Shown: positions 17,055 to 25,386, counted from the first letter of the stretch. The stretch is 58,508 nucleotides of DNA from Isosphaera sp. (GCA_013822345.1 PNKH01000043.1:1-58508), one strand, 5' to 3'. Numbers and translations: made by a program. Notes: generated by a model not told the origin, from the sequence alone.

Positions 17055-17341
17055 TCCGCGTCCAGGGGCGGGATCGGCTTGGCCGGGTGGCGGGGCGGGG
17101 CGACGAACGCCTCGTCGTCGATCGAGCCGATGACGTTCTCGAAGAAGCCGGGCGGCCAGCCGAGCTCCTCCGGCGTCTTCGGCGTCGCCGCCGGCTTCGG
17201 CGTCACCACCACCTGCACCTCGAACTCCCCGCCGGCCGACCCGGTCGGCACCTCCGGCCGCAACACCCCGTCCGGCCCGGCCGTCGCGCTCAGTCGGATG
17301 GTCGCCGTGTCGTCCCCCCTGGCGTGACCCCCGGATTGCAC
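17051..17341 (-). CDS. Antitoxin-like protein, orphaned
   Basis: This frame of up to 96 residues has a short beta-rich N-terminal half (TIRLSATAGPDGVLRPEVP; GEFEVQVVVTPKP) and the C-terminal segment TPEELGWPPGFFENVIGSID. That segment resembles antitoxins which in Gemmata-type genomes precede VapC-like genes. The stop overlaps the start of the truncated toxin (ATGA). The start is uncertain: the ATG at 17341 gives a poor N-terminal extension. The natural start of this family appears to fall at an ACG (12th codon) that follows AGGGGGG, so the initiation codon may have been lost by mutation. It is probably a decaying toxin-antitoxin remnant. Confidence 0.6.
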   Translation of the reverse strand: MQSGGHARGDDTATIRLSATAGPDGVLRPEVPTGSAGGEFEVQVVVTPKPAATPKTPEELGWPPGFFENVIGSIDDEAFVAPPRHPAKPIPPLDAE

Positions 17342-17460
17342 CAGAACCCCTCGGACCCGGGGGAAAGCGACCGGGTCGGGCGGAAACCCCGAACCCCGGC
17401 CGGGCGCGTTCCCGATAAACGGTCACAACGGCACGTGACCAACACGGGGAGGCCAGGCCG

Positions 17461-18399
17461 ATGATCCGGCGACTCCTGCGGGCGCTCGGGGTGCGGCGGG
17501 TCGAGCAGGTGCTCGGGGCCGCCGACGAGGACTTCCTCCTGGTCACCTGGGACTCGTGCCGGCTGGACGCGTTCCACCAGGCCCGCAAGCCCCGCCTCGA
17601 CCCGTTCGGCCCGGCCCGCCCCGGGTGGGCGATGGGGACGTACACCCTGCCGGCCCACATGGCCCTGTTCCAGGGGTTCCTGCCGCACGTGTTCGGGCCG
17701 GAGCCGCTGTACAACCGGTACCGCCAGCAGCTGTGGCGGATCAGCCACCGGAACCTGTTCGCCCGCCCGGTGGTGACGTTCCCGTCCCGCACCCGGAACG
17801 TCGCCGCCGGGTTCCGGGACCGCGGGTACCTGACCGCCGGGACCGGGGCGATGGACTGGTTCCGCGACTGCCCGGCCCTGCGGGACGGGTTCGCCGCGTT
17901 CTGGCACTCCGGGACCGCCGCCCGGCGGCAGAACGACTGGCTCCTGGGCCACCTCGGGCGGGCGGGCGGGCGGCCGGTGTTCGCGTTCGTCAACTACGGG
18001 GAGACGCACAGCCCGTTCCGGCACGAGGGGATGGCGGACGCCGACCCCGGGGTGGAGGAGCGGTTCAAGCGGCGGCGGCTGAACAACCAGGCCGGGGTCC
18101 GCCGGGACGACTGGACGTTCGACCGGGACGCGTACCTGCGGCAGGTCGCCTGCGCCGAGTACCTGGACGCCCGGACCGGGGAACTGCTCGACTTCTTCCG
18201 GGCCCGCGGCCGGCCGACCACGGTGGTGGTGTGCGCCGACCACGGGGAGTGCTTCGGGGAGCACGGGCTGTACGGCCACGCCTTCCACCACGAGCGGGTG
18301 ATGGAGGTGCCGCTGTTGATCTTCCGGCTGAACGCCCCGCCGCACCCGGCCCCGACCCTGACCGAGTTCGGCGAGCAACACGCCGGGGCGGCCGATTGA
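17461..18399 (+). CDS. Sulfatase/alkaline phosphatase-superfamily metal-dependent hydrolase
   Basis: This 312-residue predicted soluble protein has metal-site motifs VTWDSCRLDAF (about residue 28), the nucleophile region TYTLPAHMALFQG (about 60), VNYGETHSPF and ADHGECFGEHGLYGHAFHHE (about 260). The absence of a C/S-x-P-x-R formylglycine site argues against a true sulfatase and for a phosphohydrolase or phosphotransferase using the Thr. No signal peptide is visible. The substrate is unknown. It is monocistronic and followed by a strong hairpin at 18481. Confidence 0.85.
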   Translation: MIRRLLRALGVRRVEQVLGAADEDFLLVTWDSCRLDAFHQARKPRLDPFGPARPGWAMGTYTLPAHMALFQGFLPHVFGPEPLYNRYRQQLWRISHRNLFARPVVTFPSRTRNVAAGFRDRGYLTAGTGAMDWFRDCPALRDGFAAFWHSGTAARRQNDWLLGHLGRAGGRPVFAFVNYGETHSPFRHEGMADADPGVEERFKRRRLNNQAGVRRDDWTFDRDAYLRQVACAEYLDARTGELLDFFRARGRPTTVVVCADHGECFGEHGLYGHAFHHERVMEVPLLIFRLNAPPHPAPTLTEFGEQHAGAAD

Positions 18400-18480
18400 C
18401 CCGCAGGGTGTCGGGTTTGTGGCACAGGCGGGAGACCCGGTACCACGAGTCGGAACCCGTTCCGGAAGGCCGTCACGGTG

Positions 18481-18521
18481 GTCGGGCGCGGGCGGCTACG
18501 GAGCGCGGGCCCGCGCCCGAC
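18481..18521 (+). terminator. Hairpin terminator candidate
   Basis: Twelve-bp perfect arms (GTCGGGCGCGGG/CCCGCGCCCGAC) lie about 80 bp after the hydrolase gene. No clear U-tract follows, so termination is an inference. The rest of the 524-bp gap to the PEP-CTERM gene contains an unusually AT-rich stretch (about 18640-18765) with a promoter candidate and a long leader. Confidence 0.45.
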
Positions 18522-18674
18522 GCCCCGATCGGATCCCGGAACAGGTTCTGAGTTCCAGTTCGGGTGTCATCGAACACGGCGGGGGCCGCCGGGTGCGGCA
18601 TTCCGGAACACCCGGCCCGTCAACACGGTACGACGCCCGGAGTAAGTTTCACTGTCGCCAGAATACCAGCTTCT

Positions 18675-18703
18675 TGGGAAAAGCCGAGAATAATCATATC
18701 CTG
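18675..18703 (+). promoter_or_regulatory. Promoter candidate of the PEP-CTERM gene
   Basis: TTGGGA (18675-18680) and TATCCT (18698-18703) are spaced 17 bp apart inside an AT-rich island. If used, it would give an untranslated leader of about 210 nt, containing a small CCACCATTGGTGG hairpin. Confidence 0.4.
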
Positions 18704-18923
18704 CACCTTGCACCTGTGCGATAGAACTGTTACCGTTGGCAAAGTTTACCGAACCGGATTCCTGACCCCCGCCGGTCCACCATTGGTGGGGGTGTCTGTC
18801 CTCCGAGCGAACACCCCGCGACCCGATGTTCGGGCACGCGGCTTCCCCCAGGTGTTTGACCGCCCCGTCACCGCCCCCCGGCGGCCGGGCGGTTCCGTCG
18901 GCCCAGCGGAAAGGACGTGCATC

Positions 18924-19823
18924 GTGAAGGGTCTGATTAAGTTGTGTGCGGTCGTGGCCGCCGCGGCGGCCGCCGCCGGCGACGCCCGGGCGGCGATCAT
19001 CACCAACGGCCCCCTGGTGGCCAACATCCGGGACGACAACGGGGCGATCAACAACCTGACGTTCATGGGGACCGAGTTCTACCGTGTCGGCGCCTTCATC
19101 TCGGACTTCGGGCTGCAGGTCGGGACCGACATCACGACGTTCCGGATCAACAACGCGAACGGTGGGGAGGGGATCCCGGCGGGCGTCACCAGCTCGACCG
19201 CCACTAGCGTGACCGTCACCGGTACGTACGTCGTGGGCGGGGCGAACGTGGGGTTCACCCGGGTGTACGACCTGGTCCCGGGCCAGAACGTCCTGCGGAC
19301 CACCACCACGTTCACCAACATGGGGGCGGCCACCAGCCTCCGGTACTTCGACACCGCCGACCCGGACCAGACCCCGTCGCTCCTGACCTTCAACGACGTG
19401 CTCGGCCTCGGCGGGTTCACCGTCGCCCAGGCGGCCTCGACGAACCCGACCATGACCAACGGCGGCCTGACCGTGGTCGCCGGGTCCGGTGACATCAACG
19501 CGTTCGGAGCCGGGACCTCCCCGTTCGGCCTGGGGATCGGCAACGGGACGGCGCTGAACCAGGCGTTCGCCACCCCGTTCGACCCGAACAACGCCCAAGA
19601 CGACATCGGGTTCGGGGTCGGGTTCACCGTCAACCTGGGCGTCGGCGGGACCGCGACGGTCACCTACCTGCAGGCGTTCGGGGCCACGACCGCGGACGCC
19701 CAGGCGGCGTTCCTGGCCGCCGGGGCCCCGGCGGCGGCCGTCCCGGAGCCGGCCAGCATCGCCCTCCTGGGGATCGGGGCGGCCGGGCTGGTCGGCCGGC
19801 GGCTGCGGCGGAAGGCCGCCTGA
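18924..19823 (+). CDS. PEP-CTERM sorted exported protein
   Basis: This 299-residue secreted protein has a signal peptide (KGLIKLCAVVAAAAAAAG...ARA) and a Thr/Asn/Gly-rich beta-structured body. It ends in a textbook PEP-CTERM tail: VPEPAS at about residue 273, then a hydrophobic helix and the Arg cluster GRRLRRKAA. The tail is recognised by exosortase and removed at or across the membrane. The start is the GTG at 18924, with GGAAAGGA upstream. No exosortase gene is in the window. Surface display or exopolysaccharide association is typical for this class; the specific role is unknown. Confidence 0.93.
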   Translation: MKGLIKLCAVVAAAAAAAGDARAAIITNGPLVANIRDDNGAINNLTFMGTEFYRVGAFISDFGLQVGTDITTFRINNANGGEGIPAGVTSSTATSVTVTGTYVVGGANVGFTRVYDLVPGQNVLRTTTTFTNMGAATSLRYFDTADPDQTPSLLTFNDVLGLGGFTVAQAASTNPTMTNGGLTVVAGSGDINAFGAGTSPFGLGIGNGTALNQAFATPFDPNNAQDDIGFGVGFTVNLGVGGTATVTYLQAFGATTADAQAAFLAAGAPAAAVPEPASIALLGIGAAGLVGRRLRRKAA

Positions 19824-19842
19824 CCCGGGCCGCGCAAACCCC

Positions 19843-19877
19843 GACCCCGCCGGGCGGCCCGCGCCCCCGGCGGGGTC
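19843..19877 (+). terminator. Intrinsic terminator of the PEP-CTERM gene
   Basis: Twelve-bp perfect arms (GACCCCGCCGGG/CCCGGCGGGGTC) start 20 bp after the stop and are followed by TGCTGTTTC. Confidence 0.6.
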
Positions 19878-19887
19878 TGCTGTTTCA

Positions 19888-20013
19888 TGCCACCTCGCCG
19901 AGGCGTACTTCGGGAGGAACGACTTCTTCCCGTTCACCCGTGCCGAGCTGGAGAAGCACGACCCGGTCGGGTTCGGGTTGATGAAGGCGGCGTGGGGCGA
20001 GCCGCTGAAATAG
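19888..20013 (+). pseudogene. C-terminal remnant of a metalloprotease-like gene
   Basis: An open frame without a start codon encodes about 40 residues (HLAEAYFGRNDFFPFTRAEL, then EKHDPVGFGLMKAAWGEP) and ends in TAG. The 'EAYFG.NDF.PF.RAEL..hDP' pattern is what I recall from the C-termini of secreted zinc-metallopeptidase-like proteins, so this looks like a leftover gene end. The upstream part has been lost and replaced by the PEP-CTERM terminator. The family suggestion is from memory and uncertain. Confidence 0.4.
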
Positions 20014-20067
20014 GGTGACAGCGCATGGTTCGGTGGCGAGAATTATGCAAAAAAAAACGCTTGACCG

Positions 20068-20097
20068 TTGACAGGGCGACCCGTCCTTGTTTAAACT
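20068..20097 (+). promoter_or_regulatory. Promoter of the Cys-rich protein operon
   Basis: TTGACA (20068-20073) and TAAACT (20092-20097) are spaced 18 bp apart and preceded by an A9 tract. It lies about 40 bp upstream of the Cys-rich protein start. Confidence 0.6.
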
Positions 20098-20138
20098 CCA
20101 ACCGTTTCGCCCAACTCACCACCGAACGGGTGGCCGCC

Positions 20139-20489
20139 ATGATGTCATCTTCCCGCATGCTCGGCGGCGTGGCCCTGGTGCTCTGCGTGGTGGTGCTGTG
20201 CTCCTACGCGTCGCGCCGGCTGTCCGCCCAGTCGTTCAACGAGAAGTGCTACACGGGTGTCAAATGCTCGGGCACCGTATCTGGTGCGTACACGGACGGG
20301 GGTGGGGCGCAGGGGAAGTGTAATTGCAAGCTGGACCCGATGCAGGTCAACACCGTTACTACTTGTGTGCTTGTGCAGCTCTATTCTTGTACTTCTGTTT
20401 TTGAATCGGCCAATATTTGCGGGGGTACTTGTACGGTAAGGGGGGTCGTAGTGGATTGTTCCGCCATACTCCCTGGCTGCATCCCGTGA
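20139..20489 (+). CDS. Small secreted cysteine-rich protein, AT-rich gene
   Basis: This 116-residue protein has a signal peptide (residues 1 to about 30) and a mature part of about 86 residues with ten cysteines (37, 43, 61, 63, 76, 84, 94, 98, 107, 114). The even number and spacing suggest five disulfides. No known domain is recognised. The second half of the gene is strikingly AT-rich for this genome: 20341-20400 is 26 G/C of 60. Its codons such as TGT, ACT and CTT are rare in neighbours, suggesting recent acquisition. The start at 20139 (ATGATG) was chosen for the signal peptide; a longer frame from 20025 overlaps the promoter. It appears to head an operon with the next three genes. Confidence 0.78.
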   Translation: MMSSSRMLGGVALVLCVVVLCSYASRRLSAQSFNEKCYTGVKCSGTVSGAYTDGGGAQGKCNCKLDPMQVNTVTTCVLVQLYSCTSVFESANICGGTCTVRGVVVDCSAILPGCIP

Positions 20490-20562
20490 CTCGTGGTATG
20501 TCGGCCTCCGGTACGCTCGGGTGGAAGCGCCGGCCCGGTTCAGACCGCTGGGGTTGCGGCCA

Positions 20563-21636
20563 ATGATGATCCATCGGTGGTGGGGCGCCGTCGCGTGCGG
20601 GTGCGGGCTCCTCGGGTCCGTACCGGTCCCGCCGGCCGGCGCCGGCGATCGCAAGGAAACGGTCGAGACGGTCACGCGTGGCCACGCCGCCGCCCTGGAG
20701 CGCCTCTCCCAACTCTCCTTCCTGGCGACATTCGAGGAGGGCGAAGGCGGCAAGCGCGGGAAGTACACGGTGCGGTACTGGCGCTCGGGCGACCGGTGGC
20801 GGATGCAGCTGAAAGCCGTGTCGGCCTGGATGCGCGGCAACCCCCTCGCCGACCTCGACATTTGCTGCGACGGGTCCGACATCCGGTCGGTCACGACCCG
20901 GCGGGGCGAGGGGGCCGGCGGGCCGGCGGGCGGCGTGTTGCAGCCACTGCCGGCGTTCCGGCCCCTGAAGTTCTACGACCCCTGGGGCGCGGCACTATTG
21001 AGCTTGGCCGCCGAGCAAGGTGCGCTCCCGCTCGCCGACTTCCTCGCCCAAGGGGAGGTGCTGGCGGCCGAGGCGCGCGACCCGGCCGGGGACGTTCTCC
21101 TGCGCGTGAAGCACGACGAGGAGCCGTCGACCCTGTGGGTGTCCCCGGGGCGGATGTTCCTCGTCCGCAAGCGGTCGTCCGACCCGGACGCCGAGGACAG
21201 GTGGGAGACCGAGGTCACCGCGTTCCACGAGCCGGTGCCGGGGGTGTTCTTCCCGGCCCGGGCGGAGGCCACCCACATCACGAAGGCCGGGCGGGTCCCG
21301 GTCCGCACCGTCACCTTCACGGACGTGGCGGTCGACAAGCCGCACCCGCCGGGCACGTTCGCGCTGAAGTTCCCGCGCGGGACCCGGCTGCTCAACCAGG
21401 TCCGCAACCTGACGTACGAGACCGACGCGGACGGGAACCCGATCGGGAAGGTGGAGACCCCGCCCCAGATCGCCCTGCTGCCGACCAACCTCCCAGACAC
21501 CGGCGCCCCGCCCCGGACCGAGACGACGGAGGAGCCGCGATCGCCGGTCCGGTACGTGCTGCCGGCGGCCCTGGCCGTGCTGGCCGCGGCCGGCGTCGCC
21601 TGGGCGATCCGCCGGCGGGTCCGGCCCGCCACCTGA
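20563..21636 (+). CDS. Exported, C-terminally membrane-anchored protein
   Basis: This 357-residue protein has an N-terminal signal peptide (MMIHRWWGAVACGCGLLGSV) and a large extracytoplasmic domain. A C-terminal transmembrane helix (YVLPAALAVLAAAGVAWAI) with an Arg-rich stop-transfer end follows. The body has a LolA/outer-membrane lipoprotein-sorting-like alternation (LSFLATFEEG, KYTVRYWRSGDRWRMQ, TLWVSPGRMFLVRKR). That fold assignment is tentative. It lies 73 bp after the Cys-rich gene and 27 bp before the DUF1573 gene, consistent with one operon. Confidence 0.78.
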   Translation: MMIHRWWGAVACGCGLLGSVPVPPAGAGDRKETVETVTRGHAAALERLSQLSFLATFEEGEGGKRGKYTVRYWRSGDRWRMQLKAVSAWMRGNPLADLDICCDGSDIRSVTTRRGEGAGGPAGGVLQPLPAFRPLKFYDPWGAALLSLAAEQGALPLADFLAQGEVLAAEARDPAGDVLLRVKHDEEPSTLWVSPGRMFLVRKRSSDPDAEDRWETEVTAFHEPVPGVFFPARAEATHITKAGRVPVRTVTFTDVAVDKPHPPGTFALKFPRGTRLLNQVRNLTYETDADGNPIGKVETPPQIALLPTNLPDTGAPPRTETTEEPRSPVRYVLPAALAVLAAAGVAWAIRRRVRPAT

Positions 21637-21663
21637 CCCGATACCCCTGACCCGACTTTCGTC

Positions 21664-22755
21664 ATGCGAACCGGCCGGGCCGTCTGCGTCGGGGCGGCGC
21701 TCCTCCTGCTCGGCGGGGCGGTCGCCGCGTTCGCCTTTCGGGACCACCTCTTCCCGGTAACCCCGCCCGGCCCGCCCGTCCTCTGCTGCCCCGACCTCCT
21801 CGACCTCGGGCGGCAGGAGGTGGCGACGGTCGCCGCGGGCAACCTGACGGTGTCCAACCCGGGCGGCAGTCCGCTCGTGATCGACCAGGTCCGGACGGGG
21901 TGCAGTTGCACCGGCCTCGAACGGATGACCGAGGACGGGCCGCGCCGGGTCGAGTCGCTGACCCTGCCGCCCGGCGGGTCGGTCGAACTCACGGTCCGCG
22001 TGTCGGTGCCGGGTCCGGTCGGCCAACAGTTCGCCACCGTCGTCTACTTCCGGACGAACGACCCGAACGTCCCGGAAGGCCGGTTCGCGGTCGTCGTCCC
22101 GGTGGCGACCGGCGGGGTGCGGGCCGACCCGAGCGCGGTGGCGTTCGGTCTGGTCCCGCCCGGCACGGCGGCCGAGCGGGTCGTGGAGCTGCGGGACTAC
22201 GCGCTGGAGCCGCGAACGGTGCGCTCGGTCGCGGTGTCCGCGGACGACCGGGTGACCGCCGAACTCCTACCGCCCCCGCCCCCCGACCCGGCCGCCGACC
22301 CGCGGGCCGGGGTGACGGTCGCACGGGTGCGGGTGCGCCTCCGGACCGACGCCCCGGGGGCGGTGGCCGGGAAGATCCTGGTCGTCCTCGACGGCCCGGC
22401 CCGCGAGCCGGACGTGGTGCCGGTCTCCGGCCGGGTGGTCGGGCCGGTGGAGGTGACGCCGGCGTCGCTGGTGCTGCCGCTGGTCGCCGGGGACGGGAAG
22501 CCGGTGGCGCGGGCGGTGTGCTCGCTGTCCGCCGGCTGGAAGCCGTTCACCCTGGAGGTCGCCGAGTGCCCGGCCGGGCTGACGGCGACGGTGACCGAAC
22601 CCGGTCCGGACGGCGGCGTGCGGCGGGTGGCGATCGAGTTGGCGGCGGGGGCCGTGCCGGCCGGCCGGACCGAGACCCGGACGGTGCGGCTCCGCGCGGT
22701 GGTCGGCGGCGAGACCGTGACCCTGGACGTTCCCGTCCTCTGCCGGGGGCTCTGA
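21664..22755 (+). CDS. DUF1573-containing exported protein
   Basis: This 363-residue protein has an N-terminal signal anchor and a DUF1573 domain with the hallmark TGCSCTG (about residues 78-84). Further Ig-like beta domains follow (GVRADPSAVAFGLVPPGT; VEVTPASLVLPLVAG). DUF1573 proteins are common in Planctomycetes and Bacteroidetes envelopes and have a HYDIN/ASH-like fold; their function is unknown. The stop is one base before the ATG of the following DUF1559 gene, so translational coupling is likely. Confidence 0.9.
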   Translation: MRTGRAVCVGAALLLLGGAVAAFAFRDHLFPVTPPGPPVLCCPDLLDLGRQEVATVAAGNLTVSNPGGSPLVIDQVRTGCSCTGLERMTEDGPRRVESLTLPPGGSVELTVRVSVPGPVGQQFATVVYFRTNDPNVPEGRFAVVVPVATGGVRADPSAVAFGLVPPGTAAERVVELRDYALEPRTVRSVAVSADDRVTAELLPPPPPDPAADPRAGVTVARVRVRLRTDAPGAVAGKILVVLDGPAREPDVVPVSGRVVGPVEVTPASLVLPLVAGDGKPVARAVCSLSAGWKPFTLEVAECPAGLTATVTEPGPDGGVRRVAIELAAGAVPAGRTETRTVRLRAVVGGETVTLDVPVLCRGL

Positions 22756-22756
22756 C

Positions 22757-23683
22757 ATGGCCGCGCCGCGCCGCGGGTTCTCGCTCGTCGAGCTGCTCGT
22801 CGTGATCGGCGTGGTCGGCGTCCTGGTCGGGCTGCTACTCCCGGCGGTCCAGCGGGTGCGGGCGTCGGCCGTCCGGACGGCGTGCCAGAACAACCTGAAG
22901 CAGGTCGGCGTCGCCCTGTACGCCTACGAGTCGGCCCGCGGCCGGTTCCCGCCGGAGGGGTCCCCGGCCCCGCCGCCCGGCGGCGGTTTCGCCCCCAACC
23001 CGAACCAGCTCCTGAGCTGGCAGGCGCTGATCCTGCCGCAGGTCGAACAGTCCGAGTTGTGGGAGGCGGCGGTCCGCGCGTGTCGGGACGACGTGCTGCC
23101 GTTCCACAACCCGCCCCACGCCGGGTACGCGACCGTCGTCCCCCTGTACGTCTGCCCGGCCGACCCCCGCCTCCGCTCGCCCCTCCGCTACCCGTCCGGG
23201 GACGAGGCGGCGTTCACCTCGTACCTCGGGGTGGAGGGGTACGTCGACTCCGCCCGGGTCCGGTATCTGCCCGGGATGCTCGGGGTGCAGCTCTCGCCCG
23301 GGGCCCGGGTGGCCCAGGTGACGGACGGCACGTCGCAGACGGTGATGGTCGGGGAGCGGCCGCCCCCCGCGTCCCTCCAAGCCGGGCGGTGGTACGCCCG
23401 GGTCGCGGACGCGGCGGCGGTCCCGAATCCGGGGCCGGACGAGGCGATGCCGGCGGAGACGCCGAAGCCGGCGACGGAGGTCGAGTGCCGGCTGGCCGGG
23501 ACGCGGTACGGCCCGGGGGTGGTCGAGAACCCGTGCGACCGGTACCACTTCTGGAGCCTGCACCCGGCCGGGGCGAACTGGCTGTTCGCCGACGGCTCGG
23601 TCCGCTACCTCCCCTACACCGCTCGGGACCTCATCCCGGCGCTGGCGACCCGCGCCGGGGGGGAGGTCGTCTCCTTGGAGTGA
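22757..23683 (+). CDS. DUF1559 pilin-like protein
   Basis: This 308-residue protein has a type IV pilin-like methylation motif at residues 5-22 (RRGFSLVELLVVIGVVGV), then AVQRVRASAVRTACQNNLKQV, and the C-terminal H-x-DG motif (HPAGANWLFADGSVRYLPY). It is the last gene of the probable Cys-rich operon and the second DUF1559 gene in the window. Pseudopilin-like surface role by family; exact function unknown. Confidence 0.93.
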   Translation: MAAPRRGFSLVELLVVIGVVGVLVGLLLPAVQRVRASAVRTACQNNLKQVGVALYAYESARGRFPPEGSPAPPPGGGFAPNPNQLLSWQALILPQVEQSELWEAAVRACRDDVLPFHNPPHAGYATVVPLYVCPADPRLRSPLRYPSGDEAAFTSYLGVEGYVDSARVRYLPGMLGVQLSPGARVAQVTDGTSQTVMVGERPPPASLQAGRWYARVADAAAVPNPGPDEAMPAETPKPATEVECRLAGTRYGPGVVENPCDRYHFWSLHPAGANWLFADGSVRYLPYTARDLIPALATRAGGEVVSLE

Positions 23684-23696
23684 CACCGGTCCGGGG

Positions 23697-25235
23697 TCAC
23701 TTCGCCGCCCCGACCCCGGTGTGCTGCGGGTTCCCGCCCCAGCACGTCCACCCGGTCAGCGCCTTGTCCCCGGTGTCGATGCAGATCAGCTTCCCGTCCT
23801 GCGTCCCGACGTAGATCCGCCCGCCCTCCACCGCCGGCTGGAACCGGCTCGGGCTCTTCGTCTCCCACGTCTTCACCACCTTCCCGGACTGGTCCATCCG
23901 GAGCACGTCGCCCTTCAGGGTGGTCAGGATCAGGTGCCCGCCGGCGGCCGCCGGCGGCGCCCCGAGGAACCCGCCCGCCTTCTTCAGGTCGCCGTCCAGC
24001 TTGTGGGTCCACAGCTCCTCGCCGGTCCTCGCGTCGTTGCACACCACCCGGTCGCCCATCGTGTTGAAGTTCCGCCCCCCGACGTGCAGCACCCGCGACC
24101 CCTGGAACGCCTGCATCGTGGACACGTTGTCCTGCCCGACGTTCCACTTCGCCGCCTCCGCGTTCGCCTGCACCGGGGCCCCGCCGGCGAACCCGTTCCC
24201 GGCGTCCAGCTTCTGCGCCAGATCCTTCAGCCCGGCCAGGGCCTGCACCTTGGCGTCCAGGTACTCGGCCGGGACCGCCTTCCCGGCCGCCCGCTGCCGG
24301 CCGTCGGCCGCGAGGGCGACGGCGCACTCCTCGGCCGCCCGGCCGCCCTTGTCCGTCCGCCGGCTGAAGTACACCTCCCCGCCGACCACCACCGGGGCGG
24401 ACGTGGCCCGGGTCCGGACCGCCGACCGGACCGCCCCGTCCTTCCACGCGAACCGGTACACCACCCCGCCGAAGCTGGTGCAGTACACCTCGTCCCCGGC
24501 CACCACCGGGGCGCTCATCACGTCGCTGTCCAGCCACCGCTGCCACAGGATCTTCCCGGTCCTCAGTTCCAGGGCGCACAGGACGTGCGAGCACGGCGGG
24601 GCCTTCCCGCCCGCCGCGGGCTTGGCCGGGTTGTTCGGGGCCTGCTGGCCGTTGTCGCCGTTCCCGCCCCCGCCGGCCGCCGGGTACGAGGTGAACACCA
24701 CCCCCTCGGCGATCGTCGGGGTGCTGGTCAGCGGGTCCCCGAGCCAGTGCGACCACAGGTGCTTGCCGGTCGCACTGTCGACCGCGAAGACGGTGCAACT
24801 CTCGGTGTTGAACACGCACACCCCGCCGTCGCACACCGCCGCGCTCGGCCCGTCGTCGTCCAGGTCGATCGCCCAGACCAGGTCCCCGGTCGCGGCGTTG
24901 AAGCAGTAGAACTCCTTCGAGTGGAACCCGCCCGACACGTACACCTTCCCGTCGTACACGGTCGGGGTCGGGACCGGGGCCCCGCTCGGGAGCTGCACCG
25001 TGAACCCCAGCGCGGTCTTCGACACCGCCTTGGCGTCGAGCTTCCGCGGGGTGACGTGCCCGGCCCGGAACTTGGTCGGCGGGGCCGCGTACCTCGCCGT
25101 GTTCCACTCCCTCGCCTCGGCGGTGATGTCCTCGTCGACCGGCACCACCCGCGGCATCGGGGCCGCTTCCGGCGCCCCGAGCACCACCCCCACCAGGCCC
25201 ACCACCACCGCCCCGGCCAGCGTCGTCCGCGCCAT
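23697..25235 (-). CDS. PQQ-binding-like beta-propeller repeat exported protein
   Basis: This 512-residue secreted protein has a signal peptide (MARTTLAGAVVVGLVGVVLG) and multiple propeller blades with the typical W/TG-K pattern (AATGDLVWAIDLDDDG, SATGKHLWSHWLGDP, LRTGKILWQRWLDSD, ARTGEELWTHKLDGD, DTGDKALTGW). No catalytic cofactor residues are obvious, so a binding or scaffold role, as in BamB-like propellers, is more likely than dehydrogenase activity. The start at 25235 was chosen for the signal peptide. It is convergent with the DUF1559 gene (13 bp apart). Confidence 0.9.
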   Translation of the reverse strand: MARTTLAGAVVVGLVGVVLGAPEAAPMPRVVPVDEDITAEAREWNTARYAAPPTKFRAGHVTPRKLDAKAVSKTALGFTVQLPSGAPVPTPTVYDGKVYVSGGFHSKEFYCFNAATGDLVWAIDLDDDGPSAAVCDGGVCVFNTESCTVFAVDSATGKHLWSHWLGDPLTSTPTIAEGVVFTSYPAAGGGGNGDNGQQAPNNPAKPAAGGKAPPCSHVLCALELRTGKILWQRWLDSDVMSAPVVAGDEVYCTSFGGVVYRFAWKDGAVRSAVRTRATSAPVVVGGEVYFSRRTDKGGRAAEECAVALAADGRQRAAGKAVPAEYLDAKVQALAGLKDLAQKLDAGNGFAGGAPVQANAEAAKWNVGQDNVSTMQAFQGSRVLHVGGRNFNTMGDRVVCNDARTGEELWTHKLDGDLKKAGGFLGAPPAAAGGHLILTTLKGDVLRMDQSGKVVKTWETKSPSRFQPAVEGGRIYVGTQDGKLICIDTGDKALTGWTCWGGNPQHTGVGAAK

Positions 25236-25326
25236 CGCCGCCCCTCCGCTCGGTGCCACGGGAACCACCCGCCAGTGTACCGCCGGGGCGTAACGGCCGG
25301 GTAACGGGCGATCCGCGTCTCGGTTG

Positions 25327-25386
25327 GGTGGGGCAGGCATTCCTGCCTGCCAGTCCTGCTCGGCAGGCAGGAATGCCTGCCCCACC
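25327..25386. repeat. Palindrome J
   Basis: A 60-bp palindrome (arm core GGTGGGGCAGGCATTCCTGC) with a 10-nt loop sits in the divergent region between the PQQ-type propeller gene and the membrane protein gene. Confidence 0.9.

Noticed and set aside
17461-18399. True sulfatase
   Set aside because: The fold motifs fit, but the C/S-x-P-x-R formylglycine site is absent and replaced by a Thr-containing segment.
20025-20138. Longer N-terminus for the Cys-rich protein
   Set aside because: The extension would overlap the TTGACA/TAAACT promoter and would displace the signal peptide from the N-terminus.
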